A stretch of DNA of 64,000 nucleotides from Himantopus leucocephalus (Eukaryota; Chordata; Aves; Charadriiformes; Recurvirostridae), in assembly GCA_003993805.1 (NCBI GenBank), contig RSEF01000021.1, positions 4,754,197 to 4,818,196 on the forward strand, in the 5' to 3' direction. Positions 51,901 to 59,453 of this stretch are shown in pieces. The first letter of the stretch is position 1; every line of letters starts with the position of its first letter. The notes under the pieces are model-generated. The model saw only the letters and a list, made by a program, of their open reading frames with translations. It did not search any database and was not told the origin of the DNA. A program made the position numbers and the translations under genes.

Positions 51901-54900
51901 CCTTCTCACTTCTCAGGCCTTGCTGAATCCAGCAATGAATGAATGAATCTCTTCTGAATCCTAGCGAGACTAGCGATAACAAACGTTTCTGTGTCTGGTG
52001 ACACGTTTATTGAAGTCTCATTGGGTTTCTTTGTGGTTTGAGCCCCCTGCTCGGTCAGTTCTGGCACTACTGTTTATTTTAGGGGCTCCTGAAAGAATGG
52101 AGAGGGTGGTGGATAGTTCTTTGGAATTCGGTCTGTAAGTTCATCAGTACAAATCCGTATCTGCTCCTGGAGGCTGGGAATGCTGGTTAGGTCCCTGTCG
52201 GTGCATCTTGTGTTGCTCTGGGAGACTTCAGCTGGGATGAAGTTTGGTGGGGGTGCTGCTGCCTGGCCTGCGGGGGAGGAGCACCCCCTGCTCCGTGAGT
52301 CAATGTGAAAAATTCAGGTGTAATAATGGGGGCGGGAGACGGAGGGATGTCTCGACACAGCTAGAGTGGGGTTTGAGACAGGACTTTGAGTTCACATGTC
52401 CAGGGTCCCAGCATAGGGGTCCTTCCGACAAGGCGACGCTGCCTCTTGGCCGTCTATTTCTGGTGGCTTTGTTTTGGTCTACGCCTGGCTGCGGTGCAGC
52501 CACGCCAGGGAATAAATTGCAAGCAGTGCACTGATGTGTGCAGCAGATACGGCTGCACAGGAAAAGGAAGGAAAGTGATAAATTTGCAATCGTTTTTTCA
52601 TCTTGTGGATCTGAGGGGAGATTCCCCCTACTCTTGCCTTGTGCAGGTGGAGCTGGAAGCTGCCTGCTCATTTCAGCGGGATTGCACACCCCCGGCATCC
52701 TCCCCAAGGGGGCAGGAAAGGTGGGGAACGCAAACAGTTCCATCACATCAGGACAAGATGCCCTCTGGAATGGAGAGAGCATTTGGCAGGCAGGAGAGAC
52801 TCCCTCGCTTGGGTCTCTGCAAGAGGGGAGAGAAACAAGTTTGGCCGTTTCAGGAACCCCTGAGCGGGCAGGGGAGGAAAGAGCTGGGAGATGGGGAGAA
52901 AAGAGGGCGGATTTGATCAATCTGTGTGTCGCTGGTGGGGGTGGGGAAGTTCACGCGTTCCTCTCATTTACCAGCTGACACATCTCTGGGAGGAAAGGCG
53001 GCTGCTCCTGGAAATTATTAATGGCTTAGAAAGAGGTGCTGGACTGCCTCGTCATGAGGCAATTAAAGGCGAGAAGGGAGCGTGGCTGCAGCGTCTCTCC
53101 GGGCCTGGCTGTAATGAGTGATCTGTCCACATTAGGTGTTGGTGTGCCTCTAATGAACTTGAACAGGTTTCTTCATTTATCCCTCACGTAATCATATTAC
53201 ATCAATTTAATGCCAGACTGGTGGGGGCCAGGGGTGTGGAAGGAGAGGTCAGACATTTTCATTTCCTAGCAGAATAATCACGGCCCTTCTCAGTGGCAAA
53301 ATTCCTGCTGTGGGCTGTCAGCTTGAGGATCCAGAGGCAGAGTGAGGAGGAAGAGGGGAGCAGCAGTGGTTAACCAGAGCACCCGGAGCATTGTCTTCTG
53401 GAGTCTTGCTGGTACACTTCTGCCTCAGGAGATGGAAGCTTGAGTTCTGCGTGAAGGCTGTATTGGGACCCTCCGTGTGTGTACATCGGTGGAAGGGGAG
53501 GCAGGGGCTGAGCTTAGGGGAGGGAAGCAGGAGGCTGAAGAAGGTCAATAAATTCCTCTTAGTGGCCTGCTGCCTGTGTCGTAGCACGTAGGAATGACCC
53601 AATACCCAGTTCCTACCCACAGCTGGTTTCTCTGCGTACTCTCAGATGAGCTGATAGCTGGATCTGTCGGTGCTTTTGCTCGTGCTGCTTGATGGATGAG
53701 AGCGTGCCCCTCTCGGTGGTTGCCTGAGCTGCTCAGGTGCCCATCAATATGATGTGGTGCAGTGAATAGCACTGCAATCCATCTCCTGCGGAGCGGGTGC
53801 TCTCCGCATGGCTGCGGGCGCCCGAGAGAGCTCCGTCCATGAGATGTAGCTTCCGATCCCTCGGGGGGCAATTGCACAGAGGCTGCACGCTGGCAGAGCT
53901 GACAGATGGGTGAAAGCAGAGCGAGCAGGGTGATGACGGGGAGCTGGGAGTGCTGGCAGCCAGCTTATTAATGGCTCTGTATCCAGTTCAGTGAGTAACG
54001 TAGGTCAGCTGCTGAGGAGGGAGCATGGGGCAAAAAATAGACGCCACAGTGGGGCCCAAGAATCACAGTGTGAGAAAGATGTACAGCCAGTCTCCAAGCA
54101 GAGAGTCTGAAGTGTGAATAAATAGCTACTTCAGCAGCTTTGTAAACGAGGGCAGGCAATCTGCAGCACTGAGCTGGGCTTAGCTCAGGGGTGGTGGCTG
54201 GAAGGGGGCAAGACGACGCTGGTTCTTCTGCTCCCTCTGTACAAAATTTGTATGCTGTCATTTAAATGCCTGGTGACTCACACTGGCCGGAGGAGGGAGA
54301 GAGGGGAGAAGCACTCCTCCGCTGAAGTGAACTCAACCTGAGTAAAAGAAGTCAGGTTCCAGAGGCTCAGAGGCAGATGATTTTCCCGCAGGCCAAGAAC
54401 CCAGAGGTTCTTAATACTCCCTCCCAGCCTCCCTCGGACCTGGCTAGCCATCTGCAGAGGGAACTCACAGCAATGTCTGTTCCTAGACCTTTTTCTTCTG
54501 ACTAACAGAGGGAATAAAGCTAAGAGATGTTGACAAGGATGCCCTGAACCAGAGAGTCTACCTGTTCCCAGTTACGTATGACCATGGATGGGTGGAGGTT
54601 GGTATACGCAGGCACTATTTTTCAGTGGAACCAGCCCTTCTCTGGTCTCAGCTTCGTGACTTGTTCCTTCTCCTTTCTTGTGTCTGTTCAGTTGGCCCAT
54701 TTCTTCTCATAGTACTTTTCTGTCTGTCTTCCTCTCCTAGCTTTCACGTCTCTCTGAGCAGGGCAGACAGACAGGTTCATGACAGACGCTTGCGTGCTGC
54801 GCCGGTGGTGCTCCGTAAATACCAGGTAGCAGCAAATCCTGGGGTTTAGCAGTAAAACCCTTCTATGGGCTTCTGAGGTGGTTTCTCTGACACTCTGTGT

Positions 54901-57900
54901 CCTGACCTCTAGCAGGTGCCTCTGAAATGAAATGCATCCTTCTCTGGCCCTCTTTTGGAGAAATAGGGTAGATTTCCCCTTTAGTATGTGTTAGCTCTTC
55001 TCCTGAGGATGACTGTTGGGATGGTGGCGCTTTGCCCTTTGCATACGCTGCCTGCATGTATGCTTGTGTGCTGCTCTTTATGTTTCCATTTACATAGTGA
55101 AAATACTTGCAGGTAAAGCCAAAGCCAAGCAGGCATCAGACGACAGTTCGGAAGCAAGCAGCGAGGACTATGGCGAGGATGATGATGAAGAAGAAGGAAA
55201 GTATGAAATCGAGGAGGATGAGGAAGAATTGGAAGACGATGACAGTGATTCAGATGGTAAGTAGTGCAGCTGGGCAAAGGGGAAGGGAATTATTGACAGC
55301 ACTGGTACCTGAAGTCTCTTGTGCATTCTGGGGGCTCCCCTACAAAGGAACTGTCTCCTCTTTTCTTGCTGTGCTGCTGTTCTGACATGCAGCGTGTCAG
55401 GAGGGACTTTGACACACACACACACCCTGGACAGGGAGCCCTGGCAGTTCTGAGTTTATCCTGCGAAGACAGCGAAGGGGTTAAGGTCTTTGCAGGCCTT
55501 GCTCTAACAAGCCACCAGTGCCTTTCATCTCTTTTCAGGGGCCTCCTGCAGAGAGGCTCAAACAAACTCTTGAAGTGCAGCCCACCGCAACAGGGTACAG
55601 AAGCCTTGCTTCAAGGCTCTCCACAGGTTACACATGCGTGGGGGTGTGGAGGGTGCACTTCGCTTTTCATCTGAGCAGTGCCTGGGGTATGGGGTGCTGC
55701 ACAGGGGTAACCCTTTCGTTGCTGCTTCTCAACAGCTCCTCCCAGGATAGGACTGGTAGGAGATCTTGTCCAAGTCCCGCACCCATCTAGGGTTTCTGCA
55801 CTGAACTGGTGATATTTGCCATGTGGGTACAGCCCCTGCTACAACCACTGGCTTCGCTCTGTATTTGGTCCTGATCGCTTCTGCCAGTTAGTAGCTGCTG
55901 CCCAGAGATGGAATCGGTGAGAGCGGTGGGTGTCAGCGTGAGAAGCGACCAGTTCAGCGTGCGCGTAGCAGGCCAGAACGGCCGTCTAAATGGCTACTCA
56001 AGAAAGCTGCCAGCTGTGTCACCAGGGCTGTGCTAGACGCCAAGCCAGGCTTTGCTGCAGCTGAGAGAGTATCTTCCCCTTCTATCCCTTGCACAGAGCC
56101 AGAGCCAGCTAGACAGCCTGCTCCGCACCCCAACGGTGCAGCTAACCACGTTCGGCTCTGTCTTGCCTGTCTGTGTCTGCCAAGTCACTCTGCGAACTTC
56201 GCAGACGGAAGCTCGGCCAGCCGGGGGGCTCTGGCTGCTGTGGTGTTCCTTTGCTGGTTTTTGTGTGCCACTTGCTTAGGCCTTTGTGTTAGAGCGCCAA
56301 GGCTCTGCTCCTCAGCGTGCCATCGGGTGTGAAGTGCGGTTGTGGGGAACAGCCACAAAAGCTCCTGTGTGCAGGCTTTCTTTACTAGTTGGGGGAGCAG
56401 GGAGAGCAGGAAGGGGGAAAGACTCCATGTGAGAGCAAAATCCGACTGATTTAGCATGGCAGATGGCTGTGGCTTGGCATGCACACCCAAACCTCGGCGC
56501 CGAGAATAGATGGGTATTTGATGCATGTTCTGACAATGCTGTAAAGGATAAAGAGGGAGTGTTTTCCCTCTCTGCCTACGGGAGTACTCAGACGAGCTGA
56601 AGGAAAAGCACCCCTCCTTGGTGTCTGGGGGAGCAGGAACCCTCCTCCTCTCCCTTCCACCACCCCTAATAGCAGCTTCCTTCACTTTGGGCTGTAGGAG
56701 CACGGTGTGGAGCCCAGCAGAGTCTCTTAGTGGCTGGATACACTGGTGTAGCAGCAGTGATGTTCAGGGCCGGGTGCTCCTGGCCTGTGGCACTTTTCCA
56801 GACATCCGTCAGGCAGGGCAGACAGGCAGAGCCACCCCTCTCAAGTTTTAAGCTCTGTGTGCTGGATGTTCCTGTTGTGCAAAACACACATGCGTGCAGC
56901 CTGGTTGGGCAATAGAACAGCAAGGAGCTTGTGTCCATGACAGCTTCCCCCCTCCAGCAGGCCAGAGCCTTAGGGGAGAGCTCGGCACATGCTCTCAGTG
57001 TCCTGGAGAGGCACCACTGTGGTCCTGATGCTCTGGTGTCACCAGTGCGCTTTTGAAAGATGTGAACTGCCATCAGCATCCGGCCCCCGGTCTGGACAGC
57101 CAGAGGCAGCGTTTTGGTGTTTTTGGCGAGTGGGCTGAACTGGCAGAGCCTGACAGCTGATGCAGGGAGTGCTCAGGAGGGGGAGAGGGAGAGACAGCCA
57201 TGTCCCACAGCTGCAGCTGCTGCCACCCTCCCCAACCTGTGCGAGGCCGTGGGCATAAGGCCGGAGGTGGGAATTGGTGCTGAGCAGATGCTTTGCTGGT
57301 AGAGCCTAAGAAAGATGGTCTGCAGGGTCCCCTTTGGAAGCAAGGTGTAGGAAGCTCAAGACACACTTCTGGAATGAGAGGGAAGTGCACTGGGAGTGAG
57401 GACGTGTAGAGTCCTGCGCAGCCCTTAGAAACCAGTTCTCACTTGTGCTCCCCACTATTAAATACCATTTCAAAAGGAGGGCGCTTGGGGCTAGTTTTGC
57501 ATTTGAGAGTCTTGCAGTTATCTATGACAGCTCCTTTCTGTCAGCTCTCAATGCCCAGCCTCCATCTCTCGGGAGGAAGACTGCCCTGAGCTGTGAGGGC
57601 TCCCGGTTTGGAGGCACCGCCTGCCTCGTGCCCCCCCAGTTCTTATTTTGTGTTTCTGCCTCAGGCAGAAGTGTGTGTGTTAGCCTCCTCGCCTATCGCC
57701 CCAGGTACTTCAGAGCCAGAGCTGTACTGAGCACCCCGCAGCGCTCTCCTACCGCTATCTGGGAGCTGCAGTGGCGCCAATAAATTAATGAGTGTCTGGG
57801 ATTAATTAGCAATGAGTTGCCTCGACTTGCCTCACTCTCACTCCCAGTAAAGCAGGATTTACACCTCTCACTCTTTCCACCCACAGAGGAAGGCAAGGAA

Positions 57901-58032
57901 GCTGCTCGGATTTCCCAAGGGTCACAGAAGCAGAGGAGCTGCACGCGGGGGATGTCACGCTCTGACCTCGAGCAGCTGGCCCAAGGAGAAGAGGATGTTG
58001 TGGAGGACTTGGCTTTCTCTGATGACGACTGA
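5831..58032 (+). CDS. NOC2L: NOC2L, nucleolar complex protein 2 homologue (whole coding span, 19 exons)
   Basis: Joined exons: 5831-5850, 6077-6265, 6990-7158, 7689-7799, 8473-8593, 9855-9945, 11623-11701, 13575-13685, 15477-15590, 16290-16478, 18776-18915, 22760-22871, 30199-30312, 30484-30585, 35404-35547, 41434-41547, 46648-46783, 55113-55256, 57887-58032. They give an uninterrupted 781-residue protein (human about 749), all introns are GT-AG, and phases match at every junction. Residues 1-165 are charged and low-complexity, about 335-640 form the Noc2-family domain, and 665-781 are acidic. The ATG has a strong Kozak context (A at -3, G at +4). In the family, Noc2 pairs with Noc1 or Noc3 in the nucleolus to mature and export pre-60S particles. 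The mammalian protein (NIR) also blocks histone acetylation and represses p53. The gene looks intact. It spans about 52 kb, much longer than the roughly 15 kb human gene. Confidence 0.97.
6077..6265 (+). CDS. NOC2L: NOC2L exon 2 (residues 7-70)
   Basis: The exon follows acceptor CCCCCAG and ends at GTAAGG. It starts with [14 protein letters not shown], matching the family motif LAEL-(T/S)-(V/L)-DEFL. A run of seven glutamates and a lysine/arginine-rich, GC-rich tail follow. The sequence after the DEFL motif is low-complexity and poorly conserved in the family. Confidence 0.93.
6147..6167 (+). repeat. NOC2L: (GAG)7 coding trinucleotide repeat
   Basis: Seven consecutive GAG codons encode a glutamate run in the NOC2L N-terminal acidic segment. 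A pure triplet run of this kind is likely to vary in length between individuals and species without shifting the frame. Confidence 0.95.
6990..7158 (+). CDS. NOC2L: NOC2L exon 3 (residues 70-126)
   Basis: Acceptor CTACCAG precedes ...[19 protein letters not shown], among the best conserved N-terminal blocks, followed by [11 protein letters not shown] and an acidic serine stretch (SDSSDEEE) that looks like a casein kinase 2 target. The donor GAG|GTACTA is the weakest in the gene, but the frame and the human boundary both support it. Confidence 0.95.
7689..7799 (+). CDS. NOC2L: NOC2L exon 4 (residues 127-163)
   Basis: The exon is 111 nt and phase 0 at both ends. It starts with an acidic stretch ([12 protein letters not shown]), then a short basic patch (KRKR) that could contribute to nuclear or nucleolar import, and ends in the conserved [10 protein letters not shown]. 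The polypyrimidine-AG acceptor and GTGAGC donor are clear. Confidence 0.95.
8473..8593 (+). CDS. NOC2L: NOC2L exon 5 (residues 164-204)
   Basis: It encodes [20 protein letters not shown] and KFQVTD, matching the vertebrate family nearly residue for residue. It begins after TTTTCCCCAG and ends at GTGAGT, leaving phase 1 with the first base of a valine codon. Confidence 0.96.
9855..9945 (+). CDS. NOC2L: NOC2L exon 6 (residues 204-234)
   Basis: It encodes [20 protein letters not shown], equivalent to the human [20 protein letters not shown], then a short basic run (KTPKNKQK). It ends at consensus donor GTAAGT in phase 2. Confidence 0.95.
11623..11701 (+). CDS. NOC2L: NOC2L exon 7 (residues 234-260)
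   Basis: A small 79-nt exon after CATTTCCAG. It encodes the conserved [16 protein letters not shown] block and returns the frame to phase 0 at donor GTAAGA. Confidence 0.95.
13575..13685 (+). CDS. NOC2L: NOC2L exon 8 (residues 261-297)
   Basis: It encodes [20 protein letters not shown] followed by a VPYYL stretch and [10 protein letters not shown]. Length (37 codons) and both boundaries equal the human exon. The VGVAVLQH core replaces human VLAAVLRH, a mild divergence in an otherwise well-aligned helix. Confidence 0.95.
15477..15590 (+). CDS. NOC2L: NOC2L exon 9 (residues 298-335)
   Basis: It encodes [20 protein letters not shown] and [14 protein letters not shown], a strongly conserved helical repeat at the start of the Noc2 domain. 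The exon is flanked by TTCCAG and GTAAGG and is phase 0 at both ends. Confidence 0.97.
16290..16478 (+). CDS. NOC2L: NOC2L exon 10 (residues 336-398)
   Basis: One of the two largest coding exons (63 codons). It carries the core Noc2-family block with [16 protein letters not shown] and [20 protein letters not shown]. It is the strongest diagnostic segment for assigning the gene to the Noc2 family. Confidence 0.97.
16479..18775 (+). other. NOC2L intron 10
   Basis: This is 2.3 kb of unique-looking sequence with no recognised repeat, RNA or ORF of interest. Confidence 0.6.
18776..18915 (+). CDS. NOC2L: NOC2L exon 11 (residues 399-445)
   Basis: It encodes [18 protein letters not shown] and the [12 protein letters not shown] block of the Noc2 domain. 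It starts after TTTTCTGCAG and ends at consensus donor GTAAGT in phase 2. Confidence 0.97.
18916..22759 (+). other. NOC2L intron 11, interrupted by an assembly gap
   Basis: This intron is 3.8 kb as assembled, but its true length is unknown because of the 100-N gap. The remaining sequence is T-rich in places and has no recognised element. Confidence 0.6.
21752..21851. other. Assembly gap (100 N)
   Basis: There are exactly 100 Ns, followed directly by a T run at 21852. One hundred is a conventional placeholder for a gap of unknown size, so missing sequence could be any length. It lies wholly within intron 11, and exons 11 and 12 join in frame across it. Confidence 0.97.
22760..22871 (+). CDS. 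NOC2L: NOC2L exon 12 (residues 445-482)
   Basis: It completes the split lysine codon and encodes [20 protein letters not shown] and [10 protein letters not shown], nearly invariant in vertebrates and recognisable in yeast Noc2. The donor is GTTAGT, a non-standard but functional form. Confidence 0.97.
25860..27072 (+). mobile_element. CR1 LINE fragment, 3' part of ORF2 plus 3' end, decayed
   Basis: Translated pieces resemble the reverse-transcriptase region of CR1 non-LTR retrotransposons: a degraded VLDTISHNF block near 25960, the catalytic FADD motif near 26200 (FADDINLG), an [14 protein letters not shown] stretch near 26690, and the RKHFF then [13 protein letters not shown] end near 26860-26940. 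The 3' end finishes with CAGCCATTCTGTGA, close to the usual CR1 terminus. Several frameshifts and stops break the frame, so it is a dead copy. 5' truncation is usual for CR1. It is inserted in the sense orientation of NOC2L. Confidence 0.9.
27090..27330 (+). mobile_element. Second CR1 3'-end fragment
   Basis: The stretch AGTGACAAGACGAGAGGCAA, then after an internal A-rich segment AACAGGTTGCCTAGA, TCCTTGGAGATACTGAAA and GGACGTGGCCCTGAGCAACC, repeats the same 3' portion of CR1 seen just upstream, with deletions. It is a separate, older or rearranged copy directly abutting the first. Confidence 0.75.
27460..27622 (-). mobile_element. Third CR1 fragment, opposite orientation
   Basis: On the + strand this reads ATCATAGAATGGTTTAGCTT, GGAAGGGACCTTGAAGATCA, CTAGTTCCAACCCCCCTGCC and on to AACACCTCCAGGAATGGAG, the textbook reverse complement of a CR1 3' end. 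The element therefore runs on the minus strand, starting from its 3' terminus at about 27460. It looks less diverged than the two copies next to it. Confidence 0.92.
30199..30312 (+). CDS. NOC2L: NOC2L exon 13 (residues 483-520)
   Basis: It encodes [11 protein letters not shown] and [20 protein letters not shown], the best-conserved motif of the family. It lies 7.3 kb downstream of exon 12 but only 171 bp upstream of exon 14. Confidence 0.97.
30484..30585 (+). CDS. NOC2L: NOC2L exon 14 (residues 521-554)
   Basis: It encodes [19 protein letters not shown] and [12 protein letters not shown], a further helical hairpin of the Noc2 domain. It is phase 0 on both sides with a clear CTACCCAG acceptor. 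Confidence 0.97.
32876..32907. repeat. AC/AT dinucleotide repeat
   Basis: A short imperfect run of CA and TA dinucleotides (ACATATATGCACACACACAT and similar), flanked by unique sequence in intron 14. Confidence 0.75.
33951..33992. repeat. TG/TA microsatellite
   Basis: An imperfect TG run changes into (TA)n, ending ATATATATATATATGG. It is a compound dinucleotide microsatellite likely to be polymorphic. Confidence 0.85.
35404..35547 (+). CDS. NOC2L: NOC2L exon 15 (residues 555-602)
   Basis: It encodes [14 protein letters not shown] and the [17 protein letters not shown] block. In family alignments this is the C-terminal part of the Noc2 domain. It is 144 nt, phase 0, with donor GTGAGT. Confidence 0.97.
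35548..41433 (+). other. NOC2L intron 15
   Basis: This is 5.9 kb with no transposon or gene recognised. Open frames of up to about 157 codons occur on both strands but show no domain and no conserved-looking composition. Confidence 0.6.
41434..41547 (+). CDS. NOC2L: NOC2L exon 16 (residues 603-640)
   Basis: It encodes [18 protein letters not shown] and [14 protein letters not shown], the last well-conserved piece of the Noc2 domain. The SGKER end is followed in exon 17 by [11 protein letters not shown] exactly as in human. Confidence 0.97.
43772..43987. repeat. Direct 107-bp duplication around a single N (probable assembly artefact)
   Basis: Copy 1 is 43772-43878 and copy 2 is 43881-43987. 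They match except for three substitutions (GAGTCTC/GATTCTC, GGTTGC/GGTGGC, GCGTG/GCATG). The junction holds an N at 43879 and one extra base. This is what results when two contig ends carrying the two alleles of a heterozygous site are abutted instead of merged. Confidence 0.9.
45625..45668. repeat. CT-rich low-complexity tract
   Basis: A pyrimidine tract of CCCC and (CT)n composition ends in TTTCTCTCTCTCTCTTCTGA. It is a simple repeat in intron 16 well away from any splice acceptor. Confidence 0.75.
45790..46070. promoter_or_regulatory. Candidate intronic enhancer, homeodomain/POU motif cluster
   Basis: Within about 280 bp there is a perfect octamer ATTTGCAT (45927-45934), GATTTAATTT, TGATTATC, CTAATCCCC (an OTX/CRX-type TAATCC core), TCAATTGCAAG and TACTTAATGG. 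The surrounding sequence shows none of the T-rich drift typical of the introns. Regulatory function is inference from motif density only. Conservation was not tested. Confidence 0.3.
46648..46783 (+). CDS. NOC2L: NOC2L exon 17 (residues 641-686)
   Basis: It encodes [20 protein letters not shown] followed by [16 protein letters not shown] bipartite-like basic patch gives way to the acidic tail. Donor AAAAG|GTATGG leaves phase 1; the following intron of 8.3 kb is the largest in the gene. Confidence 0.95.
46784..55112 (+). other. NOC2L intron 17
   Basis: This 8.3-kb intron, the largest in the gene, precedes the exon for the acidic tail. No transposon was recognised in it. A few segments around 53.0-53.25 kb are rich in TTAATGG and TAATGA motifs. 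Open frames of up to about 206 codons on both strands near 52.3-52.9 kb overlap each other and look like chance. Confidence 0.6.
52960..53260. promoter_or_regulatory. Candidate intronic regulatory segment with repeated TAAT cores
   Basis: The segment has GAAATTATTAATGGC, GGCAATTAAAGG, TGTAATGAGTG, CTCTAATGAAC and CAATTTAATGCC spaced over 300 bp. These are homeodomain-type TAAT cores, and a TTATTAATGGC near-copy recurs at about 53965-53976. The call is motif-based and weak. Confidence 0.22.
55113..55256 (+). CDS. NOC2L: NOC2L exon 18 (residues 686-734, acidic tail)
   Basis: The exon follows ACTTGCAG and is dominated by Asp, Glu and Ser ([17 protein letters not shown] and [10 protein letters not shown]), with many casein-kinase-2-type serines. 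Such tails are common in nucleolar chaperone-like proteins. Exact residues are not conserved, so the call rests on phase, splice sites and matching position in human. Confidence 0.92.
55257..57886 (+). other. NOC2L intron 18 (last intron)
   Basis: This is 2.6 kb with no gene or transposon recognised. It ends in a clear polypyrimidine tract and CCACAG acceptor. The TAAT-rich segment at about 57.77-57.83 kb lies only some 60-120 bp before the last exon. Confidence 0.6.
57765..57830. promoter_or_regulatory. Candidate homeodomain site cluster before the last NOC2L exon
   Basis: AATAAATTAATGAG is followed by GGGATTAATTAGCAATGAG (57798-57816). The palindromic TTAATTA and the GGATTA core suit paired-type or OTX/CRX-type homeodomains. 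The nearby retina-linked gene SAMD11 makes this worth noting, but no binding or conservation evidence is available here. Confidence 0.27.
57887..58032 (+). CDS. NOC2L: NOC2L exon 19, last coding exon (residues 734-781)
   Basis: The exon starts after CCACCCACAG, with AG completing a glutamate codon. It ends in [21 protein letters not shown] and TGA at 58030-58032, matching the human ending [21 protein letters not shown]. The conserved end fixes this as the true terminus and shows the gene is complete. Confidence 0.96.
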
Positions 58033-58330
58033 GCACCCTCACGACCACCCCCTCCCAGCTTATCCCTTACAGAGCCGCTGTGTACTGGATCACCCAGCCT
58101 TCCGCACCCGTACCTGGTTCTCACAGAGGTGGTAAGAGCTGGGGAGGATGGAGGGTGGGAGCCCAGCCCCGGGTGCCACCAAGGACTTTCTCAGTGACAC
58201 AGCAGAGACGCTACTTGGACTTTCAAGCTTTTTCTACCGGTTATGTTTTTGGTAACAGTAAAATTGTGGTCACGTCAACGCCAGTAAAACTGCTCAGCAT
58301 AGGTAATAAAAAGCCCTCATTAAAATCTGC
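58033..58330 (+). other. NOC2L: NOC2L 3'UTR
   Basis: Sequence between the TGA and the first good poly(A) signal. It is about 300 nt, and no element of note was seen in it. Its 3' end is inferred from the AATAAA at 58305-58310. Confidence 0.7.
58305..58310 (+). terminator. NOC2L: NOC2L polyadenylation signal AATAAA
   Basis: This is the first AATAAA after the stop codon, 273 nt downstream, followed after about 35 nt by a G/T-rich stretch (AGGGTTCGGTTTC). Cleavage is expected near 58325-58335. A second AATAAA at about 59163 could serve a longer isoform. Confidence 0.75.
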
Positions 58331-59424
58331 TGCTTTAAATAGCCTAGGGTTCGGTTTCAGCTCCTGCTGGAGCCCAAGTGAGCTGACCAAGGGGAACGAC
58401 AAGTTCTTTTGTCTAAGGGTCCAACTGTCTGTTCAGCCAACCACCTGTGTGGCCTCGTATTTTCCTCTGGGGCCCTCACCAAACCCCTCCCTTTTGCCAA
58501 GAAGTTAAGGATTGCATAGGGTGTTTCAGAGCTTTGTATCTTTGCTGCAAATAGGCGGCCTTATCAGTATCATCAGAAGCAGCTCAGTCAGTTCAATAAG
58601 TAAGGCTGTAACTATGCTAAAGAAGTTAATTTTTTAAAAGTGCCTTGGGATATCTTGCGGGGGGGGTGAGGGGGAAGGTTACGCAGGCAGGAAGGAGTAA
58701 GAAGAGGCAAAACTCATAATGTAGGAAACATACTTTCATGTTGTGTTGCTGTTGGATTTGCACGGGATACATTTGCTTAGCAAAAAACAAGGATGAGCCT
58801 GAGCCCATGCTTTGTACCAGACTTATTGTTATCCACAGTGACATACAATCGCCTCTTTCCAGGGCCAGTCATAGCTGCTGATGGTGAACATCGTTGAGTT
58901 GTGTGAGTCCTGAAAACAGTAGTGGTGATGACTGCAGGCTGTCTTGGGCTCCCAGCCTCTCTTTGTTACCTCAGAGCCCACCGCTGCATCACCTGGGCAG
59001 CTTCTAGATGCAGCTCATCATGTGTCCTCTTGTGGGAGGCCATTGTGTAGCTCAGGGTGGGTAAGGGCAACTTGTGATCTCCTGGGAAAATATAATCAGC
59101 TTATCTCATGAGACCACTGTTAGTTTGCAGGACTGGCAGCTAGGAAACATATTTCTCTGGAAAATAAACTGGAAATGGAGGGTTATTTGCTAAACAAGGT
59201 AGGAAAAGTTCTTAGGGCATATCTGACAGAATCACTCCTGAAAATCAAATGTGCCTGTCAAGAGCATTGTTATTTGTTGATGCAGATTTTTGGAACAGAA
59301 GATACAGGGCCAGGACTAAATACAATCTTTAGTCTTCTCTGCCACCGTTCAGTGAGGTCAATAGTTGTCTGTCAGCGCTAGGGGTGGCCAAGCCACCTGC
59401 AAAGACATGGTCAAAAGAACAACC

Positions 59425-59453
59425 TTTTTTTTAAAAAAAAAAGGGGGGGGGGG
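59425..59453. repeat. T8-A10-G11 homopolymer tract
   Basis: Eight T, ten A and eleven G occur consecutively, with a T8/A8 palindrome. The G run could take part in a quadruplex on this strand. Length is unreliable in most sequencing data. Confidence 0.85.

Noticed and set aside
52300..52978. Several overlapping open frames of 146-206 codons on both strands in intron 17
   Set aside because: Overlapping frames on both strands indicate a stop-poor stretch rather than genes, and none shows a domain.
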